Shown here: positions 9,190 to 20,198 of the stretch, piece by piece
Position numbering within the stretch: position 1 is the stretch's first letter
Layout of the letters: every line of letters starts with the position of its first letter
Source: Sphingosinicella microcystinivorans
GTDB lineage: Bacteria > Pseudomonadota > Alphaproteobacteria > Sphingomonadales > Sphingomonadaceae
Assembly (NCBI RefSeq): GCF_027941835.1
Contig: NZ_CP116005.1
Span: 1,007,501 to 1,071,500 of the forward strand
Reading direction: 5' to 3'
DNA: 64,000 bases
Notes under the pieces: generated by a model
What the model saw: only the letters and a program-made list of their open reading frames with translations
Told to the model about the DNA's origin: nothing
The model's database searches: none
Position numbers and translations under genes: made by a program

Positions 9190-10322
9190 GCAGCCTTGCC
9201 GTGCAGCGTGTCCATACTCACCGCGCTGCCTGCCTCGATCTCGGCGGCCTTGGCTTCGACGAGCCCCACGATATGCGCGATCATGTCGGCGTTCTCGATC
9301 GTGTGGTCGGTGACACCCGACAGGAAGACCATATGCTTGCCGTTGCCGCCGCCAGTGATGCCGATGTCGGTCTCGCGCGCCTCGCCGGGACCGTTGACGA
9401 CGCAGCCCAATACCGAGAGCGACATCGGGGTCTTGATGTGCTGGAGCGCATCTTCCAGCGCCTGCACGGTACGGATGACGTCGAAGCCCTGGCGCGCGCA
9501 GCTGGGGCAGGACACGACGCGGACACCGCGGGTACGCAGACCGAGCGCCTTCAGGATCTCGAAGCCGACGCGCACCTCCTCCTCGGGCTCTGCCGACAGC
9601 GACACGCGGATGGTGTCGCCGATACCGAACCAGAGCAGCGAGCCGATGCCGATCGCCGACTTCACCGTGCCGCCGATGAGCCCGCCCGCCTCGGTGATGC
9701 CGAGATGCAGCGGGCAGTCCACCGCCTCGGCGAGCTGCTGGTAGGCGGCGACGGCGAGGAACACGTCCGAGGCCTTCACCGCCACCTTGTAGTCGCGGAA
9801 ATCATGCTCCTCGAGCAGGCGGATATGATCGAGCGCGCTTTCGACGAGCGCCTCCGGGCACGGCTCGCCGTACTTCTCGAGCAGGTCCTTCTCGAGGCTG
9901 CCCGCGTTGACGCCGATGCGGATCGCGCAGCCGTTCGCCTTCGCCGCGCGCACCACCTCGGCGACACGCTCCGACGAGCCGATGTTGCCGGGGTTGATGC
10001 GCAGGCACGCCGCGCCCGCGTCGGCCGCTTCGAGCGCGCGCTTGTAGTGGAAGTGGATGTCGGCGACGAGCGGCACCCGCGCCGCCTTCGCGATCTGCCG
10101 GAACGCCGCCGTCGATTCGACATCGGGGCACGACACGCGGATGATGTCCGCCCCCGCCTCCTCGCAGCGGCGGATCTGGTCGATCGTCGCCTTCGCGTCC
10201 GAGGTCGGCGTGTTGGTCATCGTCTGCACGGTGATCGGCGCATCGCCGCCCACGGCGACACTGCCCACCATGATCTGCCGCGATTTGCGCCGCGCGATGT
10301 CGCGCCAGGGACGAACGGACAT
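9186..10322 (-). CDS. ispG: 4-hydroxy-3-methylbut-2-en-1-yl diphosphate synthase
   Basis: 378 residues. IspG (GcpE) is the [4Fe-4S] enzyme of the penultimate MEP-pathway step to isoprenoids. The TIM-barrel part has [18 protein letters not shown] near the start and [12 protein letters not shown] in the middle. The cluster cysteines lie in [11 protein letters not shown] and [10 protein letters not shown]. The start is ATG 10322 ([20 protein letters not shown]), which matches the family and has AGGTGAG upstream; an in-frame ATG 45 bases earlier is less likely. It heads the run of three overlapping genes and is divergent from the acyltransferase gene over 125 bp. Confidence 0.97.
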   Translation of the reverse strand: MSVRPWRDIARRKSRQIMVGSVAVGGDAPITVQTMTNTPTSDAKATIDQIRRCEEAGADIIRVSCPDVESTAAFRQIAKAARVPLVADIHFHYKRALEAADAGAACLRINPGNIGSSERVAEVVRAAKANGCAIRIGVNAGSLEKDLLEKYGEPCPEALVESALDHIRLLEEHDFRDYKVAVKASDVFLAVAAYQQLAEAVDCPLHLGITEAGGLIGGTVKSAIGIGSLLWFGIGDTIRVSLSAEPEEEVRVGFEILKALGLRTRGVRVVSCPSCARQGFDVIRTVQALEDALQHIKTPMSLSVLGCVVNGPGEARETDIGITGGGNGKHMVFLSGVTDHTIENADMIAHIVGLVEAKAAEIEAGSAVSMDTLHGKAA

Positions 10323-10447
10323 TTCGAAAAATCTCACCTTTCGGGGGCGGATATACGCGAGCTTCATGACGAACCCAAGGCCTGTCGGTTCCGGGCCTGC
10401 CGGTATCGGGGGCTGGCGCGATGCGGCGGATCGTCTAGCCTCCGCGC

Positions 10448-11647
10448 ATGGGGGCAGCGCAATCGCCAGGGCCGCCGGAAGGGCGCCACTACGGGATGGA
10501 CTGGCTGCGCATAGGCGCGTTCGGCCTCCTGATCCTCTATCACGTCGGCATGTATTTCGTGCCGTGGGACTGGCACGTGAAGGCCGCCCACCCCGATCCG
10601 CACGCCGCGATCCTGATGCTGGCGACGAACAGCTGGCGGCTCGCGCTGCTCTTCGTCGTCTCGGGTTACGCGAGCGCCGCGCTGTTCGCCCGGCAGCCGA
10701 GCCCCGCCGGCTTCGCGCGCTCGCGCTCGGCGCGCCTGCTGGTGCCGCTCGCCTTCGCGATTCTCGTCGTCAACCCGCCGCAGCCGTGGATCGAGCTGAC
10801 GGTCAAGCACGGCTACACGGGCAGCTTCGGGCATTTCTGGCTGCATGACTATTTCCGCTTCGGCGCGCTCGAAGGCATCATCCTGCCGACGTGGCAGCAC
10901 CTGTGGTTCGTCGTCTATCTCTGGGCCTACAGCATGGCACTCGCGCTGCTCCTGCTGCTCCCGGCCGGGCCCCGCGCGCGGATCACGCGAGTTTGCGAAA
11001 GCGCGCTCTCAGGGCCTGCGATTCTCGCCGTGCCCATCCTGCTGCTGACGCTGAAGGCGCTCGTTCTGTTCCCGGGCGCGGACGAGACCCATGCCCTCGT
11101 CGACGACTGGGCGGCGCACGCCGTGTATTTCCCGTGCTTCCTGTTCGGCGTGCTGCTGCGCGGATCGCCTGCGCTCTGGGCGGCGATCCGCCGCTGGTGG
11201 CGTCACGCGGCGGTGCTCGCGGTGGCGGGCTACGCGGTGGTCGCCGCCATCGCATATCTCCATCCGGGGAGCACGCCGCCCGGCGATACGCTGACGGCGC
11301 TGTTCCGCGGCGCGCGCGCCGTGCAGGGCTGGGCGGCGATCGTCGCGCTGATCGGCGTCGCCGACCGCTGGCTGAACCGGGACGCGCCGGTGCGCGGCAC
11401 GCTGACCGAGGCCGTGTTCCCGCTCTACATCGCGCACCAGACGATCATCATCGTCGTCGGCTGGTGGTTGCTGCCGTTCGGCCTTCCCAACCTCGCGGCC
11501 TTCGCGGTCCTCGTCGCCACGACCGCGGCGGGGAGCTGGCTCTTCTACGCCGCGGGCCGCGGCATCCCGCGGCTCCGACCGCTGATCGGCCTCGGCGCAA
11601 AGGAAAAGGGCCGCCCCGAAGGACGGCCCTCTCCAACTGCGCAATGA
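10448..11647 (+). CDS. Acyltransferase-3 family membrane protein (OpgC-like)
   Basis: 399 residues with about ten hydrophobic segments. It begins with the family signature [21 protein letters not shown], where the H of the LYH motif is the presumed catalytic histidine, followed by [18 protein letters not shown] and [17 protein letters not shown]. These integral membrane enzymes move acyl groups, often succinyl or acetyl, onto glucans, lipids or polysaccharides. The substrate here is not deducible. The last 17 codons run through the hairpin that terminates the convergent pal transcript, so its own C-terminus ([15 protein letters not shown]) is encoded by terminator DNA. Confidence 0.85.
   Translation: MGAAQSPGPPEGRHYGMDWLRIGAFGLLILYHVGMYFVPWDWHVKAAHPDPHAAILMLATNSWRLALLFVVSGYASAALFARQPSPAGFARSRSARLLVPLAFAILVVNPPQPWIELTVKHGYTGSFGHFWLHDYFRFGALEGIILPTWQHLWFVVYLWAYSMALALLLLLPAGPRARITRVCESALSGPAILAVPILLLTLKALVLFPGADETHALVDDWAAHAVYFPCFLFGVLLRGSPALWAAIRRWWRHAAVLAVAGYAVVAAIAYLHPGSTPPGDTLTALFRGARAVQGWAAIVALIGVADRWLNRDAPVRGTLTEAVFPLYIAHQTIIIVVGWWLLPFGLPNLAAFAVLVATTAAGSWLFYAAGRGIPRLRPLIGLGAKEKGRPEGRPSPTAQ
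11607..11630 (-). terminator. Intrinsic terminator of pal (inside the acyltransferase gene)
   Basis: Read on the minus strand, AGGGCCG and CGGCCCT form a 7-bp stem extended by two pairs around a mismatch. The C(UUCG)G tetraloop is extra stable, and TTTTCCTTT follows. It lies 27 nt after the pal stop codon and within the 3' end of the convergent acyltransferase gene. Confidence 0.85.
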
Positions 11648-11656
11648 ATGCGGGTC

Positions 11657-12190
11657 TTAGCTCGCGGCGGCGCCGACCAGCACGGTGACGGCGCGGCGGT
11701 TCTGCGCCCAGGCGCTCTCGTCCGAACCTTCGACGGCCGGGCGTTCCTTGCCGTAGCTGATCACGCTGATGCGATCGGCGCTGACGCCCTGCCCGGCGAG
11801 ATAGTTCTTCACCGAGTTGGCGCGGCGCTCGCCGAGCGCGAGGTTGTATTCGCGCGTGCCGCGCTCGTCGGCGTGGCCTTCGATCGTCACCTTGACGTTC
11901 GAATACTGGGCGAGCCACGCGGCCTGGCGGCTGAGCGTCGACTGCGACGCGCTGTCGAGCTGATACGAATCGAATTCGAAGAACACGCGGTCGCTGCCCG
12001 CCTGCTGGATGAAGTCCTCGACGCTGCCGGGCACGACCGTGCTGGTGACGGGCGCGGACGGCGGAGCATACGGGGTCTCAACCGGAGCGGCCGGCGGCGG
12101 CGGCGGCGGCAGCTCTTCCTTCTTCTTCGAGCAAGCGGCGGTGGCAACCAGCGCCGCGACCATCGCGGCCTTCAAAGCAGTGTTCATCAT
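11657..12190 (-). CDS. pal: Peptidoglycan-associated lipoprotein Pal
   Basis: 177 residues. ATG 12190 is chosen because GGGAGA lies just upstream; an ATG follows directly at 12187. The signal peptide ends in a lipobox (ATAAC), giving a lipidated cysteine anchored in the outer membrane. A Lys/Pro linker is followed by the OmpA-like domain, with FFEFDSYQLD and the peptidoglycan-binding TIEGHADERGTREYNLALGERRA. Pal closes the Tol-Pal system and holds the outer membrane to the wall during division. It follows tolB by 136 bp, with its own terminator downstream. Confidence 0.97.
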   Translation of the reverse strand: MMNTALKAAMVAALVATAACSKKKEELPPPPPPAAPVETPYAPPSAPVTSTVVPGSVEDFIQQAGSDRVFFEFDSYQLDSASQSTLSRQAAWLAQYSNVKVTIEGHADERGTREYNLALGERRANSVKNYLAGQGVSADRISVISYGKERPAVEGSDESAWAQNRRAVTVLVGAAAS

Positions 12191-12326
12191 CAATCGTCTC
12201 CCTGTCTCAAACGAAAGCAATCCGGATGCGCGCCAAGGACATTGCCACGCGAACACTCAAGAATCATTACGCTTTCCTATCCGAAGTCTGAGGGCAAGCC
12301 TTAATCTTAGCTGAACGTCCGGAAAT

Positions 12327-13652
12327 TTAGGGCAGCAAGGGTGACCATGCCGGGTCCGATCCGTCGAGCGGCGTCGGAATCCGGCGCTCGTTGACACCGG
12401 TCAGGTCCACCGACCAGAGGTCGGCGCGGCCGCCCCGCTGGCTGCGGAAAAACATCACGACGCGGCCGTTCGGCGACCATGTCGGCCCCTCGTCGCCCCA
12501 GCTGTCGGTGAGCAGGCGTTCGCCCGAGCCGTCGGGGCGCATGACGCCGATGCGGAAGCCGCCGCCGCCCACGCGCGTGAAGGCGATGAGATCGCCACGC
12601 GGCGACCACACCGGCGTCGCGTAGCGGCCGCTGCCGAAGCTGATCCGGCGCTGGTCCGAACCGTCGGCGTTCATCACGTAGAGCTGCTGCGAGCCGCCGC
12701 GGTCCGATTCGAACACAATCTTGCTGCCGTCCGGCGAATAGCTCGGCGCCGTGTCGATGCCCGGGGCGCTCGTCAGCCGCTGCGGCGTGCCGCCGTTCAC
12801 GCCGATCCGGTAGATGTCGGTGTTGCCGCCCTGCGCCATCGAGAAGATGAGGCTCTGCCCGTCCGGCGAGAAGCGCGGCGCGAAGCTCATGTTCGGCAGG
12901 TTGCCGACCAGCGTCTGCCGCCCGGTGCCGATGTTGTAGATGTACACGCGCGGCCTGTCCTGCGCGAACGACATGTAGGCGATCGTCTGCTGTCCCGGCG
13001 AGAAGCGCGGCGTCAGCACGAGGTTCTGGCCGTTCGTCAGGAAGCGGTGGTTGGCGCCGTCCTGGTCCATGATGGCGAGGCGCTTGATTCGCTTCGTCTG
13101 GCTGCCGGTTTCCGACACGTAGACGATGCGGCTGTCGAAGTATCCGCTTTCGCCGGTCAGCCGCGAATAGACGGCGTCCGCGCACTTGTGCGCGGCGCGG
13201 CGCCAGAACGCAGGCTGCGTCGAGAAGCCCTCGCGCGCAAGGATCTCCTCCGAGAATACATCGTAAAGATAGCAGCCGACCGTGATCGAGCCGTCGCCGT
13301 TCACCTGCACGAAGCCGGTGACGAGCGCCTGCGCCGCCACCGTGCGCCAGTTCGCGAAGCGCGGCGCCAGCACGTCCGGGTACGACACGGTCGTGGTGAA
13401 GGCGGACGGGTTGATCGGCCTGAAGAGGCCCGAGCTTGCAAGGTCGTTCGAGACGACCTCGGCCACCTGCCGCCCGAGCGCGGCGGTGTCGCCCGCCACG
13501 GTGCTCGCGAGTGCGGGCGTCGTGAACGCCGGCACGGCGATCGGCATCGGCTTCGAGATGCCCGCGTTGATGTCGACACGAAGCTGGGCGGCGGCGGGCG
13601 TCGCGGCGATCGCGATCAGCAGCGCCGACAGTGCGGAAATGAGGCTTTTCAC
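12327..13652 (-). CDS. tolB: Tol-Pal system periplasmic beta-propeller protein TolB
   Basis: About 441 residues. The probable start is GTG 13652 ([23 protein letters not shown]), since TAAGGA is 7-8 nt before it; the ATG at 13658 lies too close to that site. A signal peptide precedes the N-terminal anticodon-binding-like domain (to about 150). The six-bladed propeller follows, with repeated [29 protein letters not shown] and GPTWSPNG strands. TolB binds Pal and TolA. The TolA stop codon overlaps its Shine-Dalgarno, so the two genes are coupled. Confidence 0.95.
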   Translation of the reverse strand: MKSLISALSALLIAIAATPAAAQLRVDINAGISKPMPIAVPAFTTPALASTVAGDTAALGRQVAEVVSNDLASSGLFRPINPSAFTTTVSYPDVLAPRFANWRTVAAQALVTGFVQVNGDGSITVGCYLYDVFSEEILAREGFSTQPAFWRRAAHKCADAVYSRLTGESGYFDSRIVYVSETGSQTKRIKRLAIMDQDGANHRFLTNGQNLVLTPRFSPGQQTIAYMSFAQDRPRVYIYNIGTGRQTLVGNLPNMSFAPRFSPDGQSLIFSMAQGGNTDIYRIGVNGGTPQRLTSAPGIDTAPSYSPDGSKIVFESDRGGSQQLYVMNADGSDQRRISFGSGRYATPVWSPRGDLIAFTRVGGGGFRIGVMRPDGSGERLLTDSWGDEGPTWSPNGRVVMFFRSQRGGRADLWSVDLTGVNERRIPTPLDGSDPAWSPLLP

Positions 13653-13662
13653 AGGCATATCC

Positions 13663-14466
13663 TTAAAGCGTCTCGCTTGGGTCGAAGTTGAGTTCGAAAT
13701 CCTTCCACCCGTCATAGAGTTCCGGGGGCAGTCCGGCCAGAGAGCAGGCCGGGTTCATCACGGCGCGGATAGCGGCGTCGCGCGCCACGCGGCCATAGGC
13801 GGCGTTGCCGGCGCCGACGCCGCTCTGCGACAGCACCTCGGGCCGCCCGATGATGGTGCCGTCGCGCTGCACACGCACGCGCAGCAGCGTCTTGATGCTG
13901 CGCGCGTCGGGGCCGCCCGCATTGGGGTCCCAGCAGCGGTAGATGCGCTCGCGGATCGCCTGCGCCAGCGTCGCCATCGTGCGCGCGTCGAGCTTCGCGC
14001 CTTCCGGGATCGCCTGCTCGATCGACTTCGCGAAGTCGGTCGGCTTCGTCTTCCTCGGCGCGTCCTTCAGCGATTTGTCGATCAGGTTCGAAAGGTCGCG
14101 TTTCGGCTTCGGCTTTTCCGCGGGCTTGGGGTCGGGCTTCTTCGGCTCTTCCTTGGGCTTCGGGGGCGGCGGCGCCTCCTTGGGGAGCGTTTCCTGCGGC
14201 GGCGGCGTCGGTTCCGGCTTCAGCTCGGGCTTCGGCTCCACGACCTCCGGCTGCGTCTCCTCCACTGTCTCGCGCGGCGCGGCCTCGATCGAGGGCTTGG
14301 GCTTCTCCTGCACCGTCGGCACGTCCGAGATGTCGACGAACTCGACCGGGATCGGCTCCACGATCGGCGGGATGTCCTTCGACATCAGGCTCCAGCTCAG
14401 CGACAACGCCGCGAACAGCGCGAGGTGCGCCGTGCCCGCGATCAGGATCGCGCGGCTCTCCGTCAC
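13663..14466 (-). CDS. tolA: TolA-like energy transducer of the Tol-Pal system
   Basis: 267 residues starting at GTG 14466, which overlaps the tolR stop as GTGA. A single N-terminal membrane anchor (about 8-27) is followed by a long Pro/Lys/Glu-rich periplasmic spacer (about 55-125) and a TonB/TolA C-terminal domain (about 150-260: [31 protein letters not shown]). It couples the TolQR proton motor in the inner membrane to TolB and Pal. The Pro-rich spacer is of the TonB type rather than the long Ala/Lys helix of enterobacterial TolA, as is usual in alphaproteobacteria. Confidence 0.9.
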   Translation of the reverse strand: MTESRAILIAGTAHLALFAALSLSWSLMSKDIPPIVEPIPVEFVDISDVPTVQEKPKPSIEAAPRETVEETQPEVVEPKPELKPEPTPPPQETLPKEAPPPPKPKEEPKKPDPKPAEKPKPKRDLSNLIDKSLKDAPRKTKPTDFAKSIEQAIPEGAKLDARTMATLAQAIRERIYRCWDPNAGGPDARSIKTLLRVRVQRDGTIIGRPEVLSQSGVGAGNAAYGRVARDAAIRAVMNPACSLAGLPPELYDGWKDFELNFDPSETL

Positions 14467-14909
14467 CGGTCCTCGGCGCCGGCCTCGCTCACCAGCGCGA
14501 CCTTCCTGAAGCCTGCGGCGTTCACCTCGCCCATCACGCGCATGACATTGCCGAAGTCGAGCCGGCGGTCGGCGCGCACGTAGACGCGCGGCCCCTCCGC
14601 CTCGCCCGCGCGCGCCTCGCTGATGGCGGCGAGCTTCGCGGCGAGTTCCTCGGCGGGCACGCGCTGTTCGTCGATGTAAATCTCACCCTCCGCATTCAGC
14701 GAAAGCTGGATCGGCGTGTTGTCCTGCTTCAGCGCCCCCGCCTTGCTGTCGGGAAGGTCGATCGGCACGCCGGAGACGAGCAACGGCGCCGTGATCATGA
14801 AGATGATGAGCAGCACGAGCATGACGTCGACGAGCGGCGTCACGTTGATCTCGCTCATCGGCGGCGCCTTGCCGCCCCTGCGTCCGCCGGGAGAGAGCCC
14901 CATCGCCAT
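14463..14909 (-). CDS. tolR: Tol-Pal biopolymer transporter TolR (ExbD family)
   Basis: 148 residues. One transmembrane helix (about 25-45, [20 protein letters not shown]) carries the conserved Asp of the motor in [12 protein letters not shown]. The periplasmic ExbD/TolR domain follows ([32 protein letters not shown]). Together with TolQ it forms the proton channel that energises TolA. It starts 3 nt after the tolQ stop and overlaps tolA by 4 nt. Confidence 0.96.
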   Translation of the reverse strand: MAMGLSPGGRRGGKAPPMSEINVTPLVDVMLVLLIIFMITAPLLVSGVPIDLPDSKAGALKQDNTPIQLSLNAEGEIYIDEQRVPAEELAAKLAAISEARAGEAEGPRVYVRADRRLDFGNVMRVMGEVNAAGFRKVALVSEAGAEDR

Positions 14910-14912
14910 GCG

Positions 14913-15626
14913 TCAGGCCTTCGGCGCCATGGTTTCGAGCTCGCGCGACAGCTCGCCCTGGAACTCCTCGGCGAAGTTGTGCAGCCGCCCCTCGATGCGG
15001 CCGATGCCGTAGAGCAGCCGGTTGTAGCCGATCACCGCCGGGATCGCCGCGAACAGGCCCATCGCCGTCGCGAACAGCGCCTCGGCGATGCCCGGCGCCA
15101 CCACCGCGAGCGTCGTGTTCTGCGTCGCCGCGATCGAGGTGAAGCTGCGCATGATGCCCCACACCGTGCCGAACAGGCCGACGAACGGCGAGACCGATCC
15201 GATGGTTGCGAGGATGTTGAGCCGGTCCGAAAGCGTGTCGATCTCGCGCGCGATGGCGACGCCCATCACGCCGGTAAGGCGCGTGCGGAGGCCGACGCGG
15301 TCGTACTTGCCGCCCGCCGTCGAGCGCCGCCACTCGCTCATCGCCGCGGCGAACACCTTGGTCGCCGGATGCTCGGACTTGCCCGGCGCCTCGCGTATGT
15401 CTTCGAAGCTGTTCGCCTTCCAGAAGCGGTTCTCGAACGCCTCGGTCTGCTTGCCGATCACCTTCAGCCGCCGCGCGCGCTCGATGATGATCGCCCACGA
15501 CCAGATCGAGGCGAAGAGCAGCCCGATCATCACCGCCTTGACGACGATGTCGGCCTGCATGAACAGCGCCCACAGCGACATGTCCGCGGCCCCCGCCAGT
15601 GCGACGCTTGCGACCTCAGTTTCCAT
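14913..15626 (-). CDS. tolQ: Tol-Pal proton channel protein TolQ (MotA/TolQ/ExbB family)
   Basis: 237 residues with three membrane helices: about 22-45, then the pair around [19 protein letters not shown] and [19 protein letters not shown]. This last pair is the hallmark of ExbB/TolQ and lines the proton path with TolR. The ATG lies 11 nt inside the 3' end of ybgC, so the two are translationally coupled. This is the usual ybgC-tolQ-tolR-tolA-tolB-pal order. Confidence 0.97.
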   Translation of the reverse strand: METEVASVALAGAADMSLWALFMQADIVVKAVMIGLLFASIWSWAIIIERARRLKVIGKQTEAFENRFWKANSFEDIREAPGKSEHPATKVFAAAMSEWRRSTAGGKYDRVGLRTRLTGVMGVAIAREIDTLSDRLNILATIGSVSPFVGLFGTVWGIMRSFTSIAATQNTTLAVVAPGIAEALFATAMGLFAAIPAVIGYNRLLYGIGRIEGRLHNFAEEFQGELSRELETMAPKA

Positions 15627-16095
15627 CCGGCTCCCCGTTCTCCGCCTTTACGGCCAGTTCCTCGAAAATCCTGCGCCATTCGGGCGGCTGGCGCTTCGGC
15701 CTGCCGTCTCGCCCGACGAGCGCAGCTGTAACAAGCGCATCCGTGACGAGTTCCCCTGAACGCACGATGACTTGCGCGATCCGGCACGACGCCGCGCCGA
15801 TGCTTTTCACGCGGCTCTCCACGTGCAGCACGTCGTCGAGCCGCGCCGGGCGCACGTAGCGGATGCGAAGGTCCGTCACGGCATATGCCCCTTCGCCCGC
15901 CTCGAAGTACGCGCGCTGGTCGATGCCCGCGACGCGCAGCATGTCCGACCGCGCGCGCTCCATGAAGCGCAGGTAGTTGGCGTGATAGACGACGCCGGAC
16001 AGGTCGGTGTCCTCGAAATAGACGCGCACGGGGAAGCGGTGAACACCGTCCACAAAGGCGCCTGAGGGAGGGCCGCTTGTCGTTTCACCCGTCAT
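15616..16095 (-). CDS. ybgC: Tol-Pal-associated acyl-CoA thioesterase (4HBT family)
   Basis: 159 residues of hot-dog fold. The motif YFEDTDLSGVVYHANYLRFMERAR carries the Asp of the YbgC/4HBT active site. The family hydrolyses acyl-CoA or acyl-carrier-protein thioesters and is almost always first in the tol-pal operon. It overlaps tolQ. The cpoB/ybgF gene that closes the operon in many proteobacteria is not found beside pal in this window. Confidence 0.95.
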   Translation of the reverse strand: MTGETTSGPPSGAFVDGVHRFPVRVYFEDTDLSGVVYHANYLRFMERARSDMLRVAGIDQRAYFEAGEGAYAVTDLRIRYVRPARLDDVLHVESRVKSIGAASCRIAQVIVRSGELVTDALVTAALVGRDGRPKRQPPEWRRIFEELAVKAENGEPDGN

Positions 16096-16164
16096 TTCCG
16101 TCCGGTGTCTAACCGGGCACGACTCGCCGGGGAAGCCCGAAAATTCGCCGATTCACGGGGCGCC

Positions 16165-17202
16165 TCAGTCCTCGAACGGAAGCACGTCGCCCGCGCCCGC
16201 GGGCGGTGTCAGCCCGAGGTGCGTCCACGCCCGCCCGTTCAGCATCCGCCCGCGCGCCGTGCGCGCGACGAGGCCGAGCTGGATGAGGTAGGGCTCGACG
16301 ACCTCCTCCAGCGTGTCGCGCGGCTCCGAAAGCCCCGCCGCCAGCGTCTCGATGCCCACCGGGCCGCCCCGGTAGATGTCGGCGATCATGCCGAGATAGC
16401 GTCTGTCCATCGCATCGAGCCCGAGCGCGTCGACCTCCAGCCTGAGCAGCGCGGTATCCGCTGCCTGACGATCCACGATGTCCGCACCCGCCACATGCGC
16501 GAAGTCGCGCACGCGCCGCAGCAGCCGCCCGGCGATGCGCGGCGTGCCGCGTGCCCGCCCGGCGATCTCGCGCGCGCCTTCGGGCGAAAGCGCCATGCCG
16601 AGCAGCCCGGCCGCGCGCGTCACCACCTGTTCAAGTTCGGAAACCGTATAGAAGTTGAGCCGCACCGGAATGCCGAAACGGTCGCGAAGCGGCGTCGTGA
16701 TGAGCCCCGAGCGCGTCGTCGCGCCGACGAGCGTGAACGGCGGCAGGTCGATCCGCACCGAGCGCGCCGACGGCCCCTCGCCGATCATGATGTCGAGCGC
16801 GCGGTCCTCCATCGCCGGGTAGAGGATCTCCTCCACCGCCGGATTCATCCGGTGAATCTCGTCGATGAACAGCACGTCATTGGGTTCGAGGTTGGTGAGC
16901 AGCGCCGCGAGATCGCCCGCCTTGGCGATCACCGGCCCCGACGTTGACCGGAACCCCACCCCCAGCTCGCGCGCGATGATCTGCGCCAGCGTCGTCTTGC
17001 CGAGGCCCGGCGGCCCGAAGAACAACACATGGTCCATCGCCTCGCCGCGCTGCTTCGCGGCGGAAATGAACACGCGCAGATTCTCCCGCGCCGCTGCCTG
17101 CCCGACGAACTCCTCCAGCCGCTTCGGCCTGAGCGCGGCATCGACATCTTCCGCCCGGCGTTCACCGGTCACGAAGCGCTGATCATCGGGTTGCGTGGCC
17201 AT
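16165..17202 (-). CDS. ruvB: Holliday junction branch-migration ATPase RuvB
   Basis: 345 residues, full length. Walker A is [12 protein letters not shown], Walker B is [15 protein letters not shown], and sensor/arginine-finger regions follow in [21 protein letters not shown] winged-helix C-terminal domain binds DNA ([14 protein letters not shown]). RuvB hexamers driven by RuvA move the four-way junction during recombinational repair. It begins 9 nt after the ruvA stop and precedes ybgC by about 70 bp. Confidence 0.98.
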   Translation of the reverse strand: MATQPDDQRFVTGERRAEDVDAALRPKRLEEFVGQAAARENLRVFISAAKQRGEAMDHVLFFGPPGLGKTTLAQIIARELGVGFRSTSGPVIAKAGDLAALLTNLEPNDVLFIDEIHRMNPAVEEILYPAMEDRALDIMIGEGPSARSVRIDLPPFTLVGATTRSGLITTPLRDRFGIPVRLNFYTVSELEQVVTRAAGLLGMALSPEGAREIAGRARGTPRIAGRLLRRVRDFAHVAGADIVDRQAADTALLRLEVDALGLDAMDRRYLGMIADIYRGGPVGIETLAAGLSEPRDTLEEVVEPYLIQLGLVARTARGRMLNGRAWTHLGLTPPAGAGDVLPFED

Positions 17203-17211
17203 CGGCGGACC

Positions 17212-17820
17212 CTACCGCGCCGCCTTCTTGAGCGCCAGCCGCACCACGGCCCCGACATCGGCGCCCTCGCCCGCCTCCGCGATAGCGGCAGTGACGACGC
17301 GGTTCGCCTCCGCGGGCTTGTAGCCGAGATTGGCGAGCGCCGAGAGCGCGTCCGCCGCGATGCCGCCCGCAGGCGGGGACGGCGCGAAGCCGCCGACCGG
17401 GATCGTCGCCCCGGCGATGCCGCCCGCCTTGTCCTTCAGTTCGTTGACGATGCGCTCGGCGAGCTTGGGTCCGACGCCGCTCGCGCGGCCGACCATCGTC
17501 CTGTCGCGGTTGGCGATCGCCGCGTGCAGCTCGTCCGTGGAGAGCACCGACAGGATCGCGAGCGCCACCTTCGCGCCGACACCCTGCACGGTCTGGAGGA
17601 GCCGGAACCAGTCGCGCTCGCGCTCGGCGAGGAAACCGAACAACTGGATCGCGTCCTCACGCACGTACGTCTCGATATGCAGCGTCACCGGCGTGCCGGC
17701 ACCGCCGAGGTTAGCGAGCGTCTTCGCCGAGGCCGAGACGAGATAGCCGACGCCGTTCACGTCGATGACGGCATGATCCGCGCTCACCGAATCGAGCAGG
17801 CCCTTCAGCTTGGCGATCAT
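17212..17820 (-). CDS. ruvA: Holliday junction DNA-binding protein RuvA
   Basis: 202 residues. The N-terminal OB domain ([23 protein letters not shown]) precedes two helix-hairpin-helix motifs ([13 protein letters not shown] and [16 protein letters not shown], about 70-130). A flexible linker leads to the small C-terminal domain that contacts RuvB (about 150-200). Its ATG overlaps the ruvC stop as ATGA. Confidence 0.98.
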   Translation of the reverse strand: MIAKLKGLLDSVSADHAVIDVNGVGYLVSASAKTLANLGGAGTPVTLHIETYVREDAIQLFGFLAERERDWFRLLQTVQGVGAKVALAILSVLSTDELHAAIANRDRTMVGRASGVGPKLAERIVNELKDKAGGIAGATIPVGGFAPSPPAGGIAADALSALANLGYKPAEANRVVTAAIAEAGEGADVGAVVRLALKKAAR

Positions 17821-18314
17821 CGTGCGTACCCCCCGAGCGCCTTTGCGCTCGCCAGATGATGCGCATGGCAGACGGCGACGGCAAGCGCGTCGGCTGCGTC
17901 GGCGCTCCTGATCTTCACGCCCGGCATCAGCCGTTCGACCATCGCGCGCACCTGGTCCTTTTCCGCCCCGCCCGTGCCGACCAGCGCCTTCTTGACGAGC
18001 CGCGTCGCGTATTCGGCAACCTCCAGCCCCGAGCCCGCGAGCGCCGCCAATACCGCGCCGCGCGCCTGCCCCAGCTTCAGCGTCGATTGCGGGTTCTTGT
18101 TCACGAACACCTCTTCGGCCGCCGCCGTCTCCGCGCCGCTTTCCGCCACCACGCCCGCGACCCCCGTGTAGAGCGCCGAGAGCCGTGCGGCGAGCGGCGC
18201 GTCCGCGGGAATGCGGAGCGTGCCGTGCGCGATGTGCGAGATGCGGTTGCCCTCGGCCCGGATCACGCCCCAGCCGGTGGCGTTCAGCCCCGGATCGACG
18301 CCGAGGATGATCAG
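17817..18314 (-). CDS. ruvC: Holliday junction resolvase RuvC, apparent CTG start
   Basis: 165 residues. Catalytic acids are in [12 protein letters not shown] (near the N-terminus), [12 protein letters not shown] and [17 protein letters not shown], the full RuvC set. The family begins one or two residues before IILGVDPG. There is no ATG, GTG or TTG at or shortly before that point. The only fitting initiator is CTG at 18314, with GGAG 8 nt upstream, overlapping the yebC stop as CTGA. Initiation at the following ATC is less likely. RuvC cuts the junction that RuvAB moves. Confidence 0.9.
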   Translation of the reverse strand: MIILGVDPGLNATGWGVIRAEGNRISHIAHGTLRIPADAPLAARLSALYTGVAGVVAESGAETAAAEEVFVNKNPQSTLKLGQARGAVLAALAGSGLEVAEYATRLVKKALVGTGGAEKDQVRAMVERLMPGVKIRSADAADALAVAVCHAHHLASAKALGGYAR

Positions 18315-19054
18315 GCCAGTTTCTCCATCACCTCGTCGGAGACCTCGTAGTTGCCCGACACGGTCTGCACGTCGTCGTCGTCGTCGAGCGCGTCGATCAG
18401 CTTGAGGAGCGATCCGGCATCGCCTTCGGCAACGGACACCATCGTCTGCGGACGCCATGCGAGCTTCGCGGCCTCGGGCTCGCCGAGCACGGCTTCGAGC
18501 GCCTTCGCGACCTCGTGCAGCGCGTCCTGCGCGGTCCAGACCTCGTGGCCGTCCGCGTCGGACTGCACGTCCTCCGCGCCCGCTTCCAGCGCCGCCTCGA
18601 ACACCGCATCGGCGCTGCCCGCCTTCGCGGCGTATTCGATGAGGCCCATGCGGTCGAAGCCGTGGCTCACCGAGCCGGACGCGCCGAGGTTGCCGCCGTT
18701 TTTCGAGAAGATGGTGCGGACGTTCGTCGCGGTGCGGTTGCGGTTGTCGGTCAGCGCCTCGACGATCAGCGACACGCCGCCGGGGCCGAAGCCCTCGTAG
18801 CGGATCTCCTCGTAGTTCTCGACGTCGCCGCCGCTCGCCTTGTCGATGGCGCGCTGGATGTTGTCCTTGGGCATGGACTGCGCCTTCGCCGCGAGCACGG
18901 CCGCGCGCAGGCGCGGGTTCATGTCCGGGTCGGGCGTGCCCATCTTGGCCGCGACGGTGATCTCGCGGGAGAGCTTCGAAAACATCGCCGAACGCTTTTT
19001 GTCCTGCGCGCCCTTGCGGTGCATGATGTTCTTGAATTTGGAATGGCCTGCCAT
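18311..19054 (-). CDS. yebC: YebC/PmpR-family protein (translation or transcription regulator)
   Basis: 247 residues, full length. It opens with the conserved [18 protein letters not shown] and contains [25 protein letters not shown] and [15 protein letters not shown]. Family members have been described as DNA-binding regulators and, more recently, as factors that relieve ribosome stalling at proline runs. The gene is first in a yebC-ruvCAB run, a common arrangement. Its stop overlaps the proposed CTG of ruvC. Confidence 0.95.
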   Translation of the reverse strand: MAGHSKFKNIMHRKGAQDKKRSAMFSKLSREITVAAKMGTPDPDMNPRLRAAVLAAKAQSMPKDNIQRAIDKASGGDVENYEEIRYEGFGPGGVSLIVEALTDNRNRTATNVRTIFSKNGGNLGASGSVSHGFDRMGLIEYAAKAGSADAVFEAALEAGAEDVQSDADGHEVWTAQDALHEVAKALEAVLGEPEAAKLAWRPQTMVSVAEGDAGSLLKLIDALDDDDDVQTVSGNYEVSDEVMEKLA

Positions 19055-19123
19055 GTGCCTCGTTCGTGCCGGTTTCGAGAGTGTGGCCGGTCTTTACGCG
19101 AGCGCGCCCGCTGCTGGCAATGT

Positions 19124-19444
19124 TCAGGACACGGTGACGGCCGTTCCCGAGGCCGAGACCATCAGCATCGAGCCGCCCTGCCCCAGCACCTCGTAGTCGA
19201 GGTCGATGCCGACGACGGCGTTGGCACCCAGCTTTCGCGCCTCTTCCGCAAGCTCGGCGAGCGCCTGCTGGCGCGCATCGCGCAGCACGCTCTCGTAGGA
19301 GCCCGCACGCCCGCCGACGATGTCGCGGATACCCGCGAACAGGTCGCGGAAGATGTTGGCGCCGAGGATCGCCTCGCCGGTGACGACGCCGTGGTACTTC
19401 GTCGCCGGGCGGCCTTCGATTGTGGGGGTGGTCGTGAGGATCAT
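19124..19444 (-). CDS. YbjQ/UPF0145 family protein
   Basis: 106 residues. The YbjQ domain ([22 protein letters not shown], then [38 protein letters not shown]) is a small oligomeric fold sometimes called heavy-metal-binding, with no proven activity. ATG 19444 is chosen over a GTG one codon earlier because GGGAGA is 6 nt away and it overlaps the preceding stop as TGATG. The coupling ties it to the FAD subunit of a molybdenum hydroxylase. Confidence 0.85.
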   Translation of the reverse strand: MILTTTPTIEGRPATKYHGVVTGEAILGANIFRDLFAGIRDIVGGRAGSYESVLRDARQQALAELAEEARKLGANAVVGIDLDYEVLGQGGSMLMVSASGTAVTVS

Positions 19445-20198
19445 CACATCTCTCCCAGCGCGCGGCGCAGCATGACGACGGCGAGATGCGCGCGGTATTC
19501 GGCGCCGGCGTGGATATCGGAATTGAGACCGTCCGGGGAAAGCGCCGGGATCGCGCGCCCCGCATTGATCGCAGCCTCGGCCTCGCGCCAGCGGAACACG
19601 CCCGGTCCGGCCCCGGTGACGGCGATGCGCGCGCCCTCCGGGAAGCGCGCCGCGAACACGCCGACGAGCGCGTAGCGCGAGGCCGGGTGCGCGAACTTCG
19701 CGTAGGCCGCCTCCATCGGCTCGCGGAAACCGATGCGGGTGATGATCTCGCCCTCGTCGAGCGCGGTCGCGAACATGCCGAGGAAGAAATCGTCCGCAGC
19801 GTGGGACCCGCGATCGGTCTCGATCACCGCGTCCAGCGCGAGCACCGCCGCCGGATAATCCGCCGCCGGGTCGTTGTTGGCGACGCTGCCGCCGAGCGTG
19901 CCCCGGTTCCGCACCTGCGGGTCGCCGATGCCGCCCGCGAGCCGGGCGAGCGCCGCGATCGGCGCGTCCGCCGCGACCTCGGCGTGGCGCGTCATCGCGC
20001 CGATCCAGACGCGGCCGTCCGCGCGCGTCATGCCGGAGAGGCCGGGAACGCGGGCAAGGTCGACGAGCGCATCGGGCGCGCGCAGCCGCGATTTCATCGC
20101 CGGGATGAGCGTGTGCCCGCCCGCGAGACAGGCGACATCGCCGCCGGCGCCGAGTAACGCTGCCGCTTCGGCAAGGCTCGCGGGGCGATGATAGCCGG

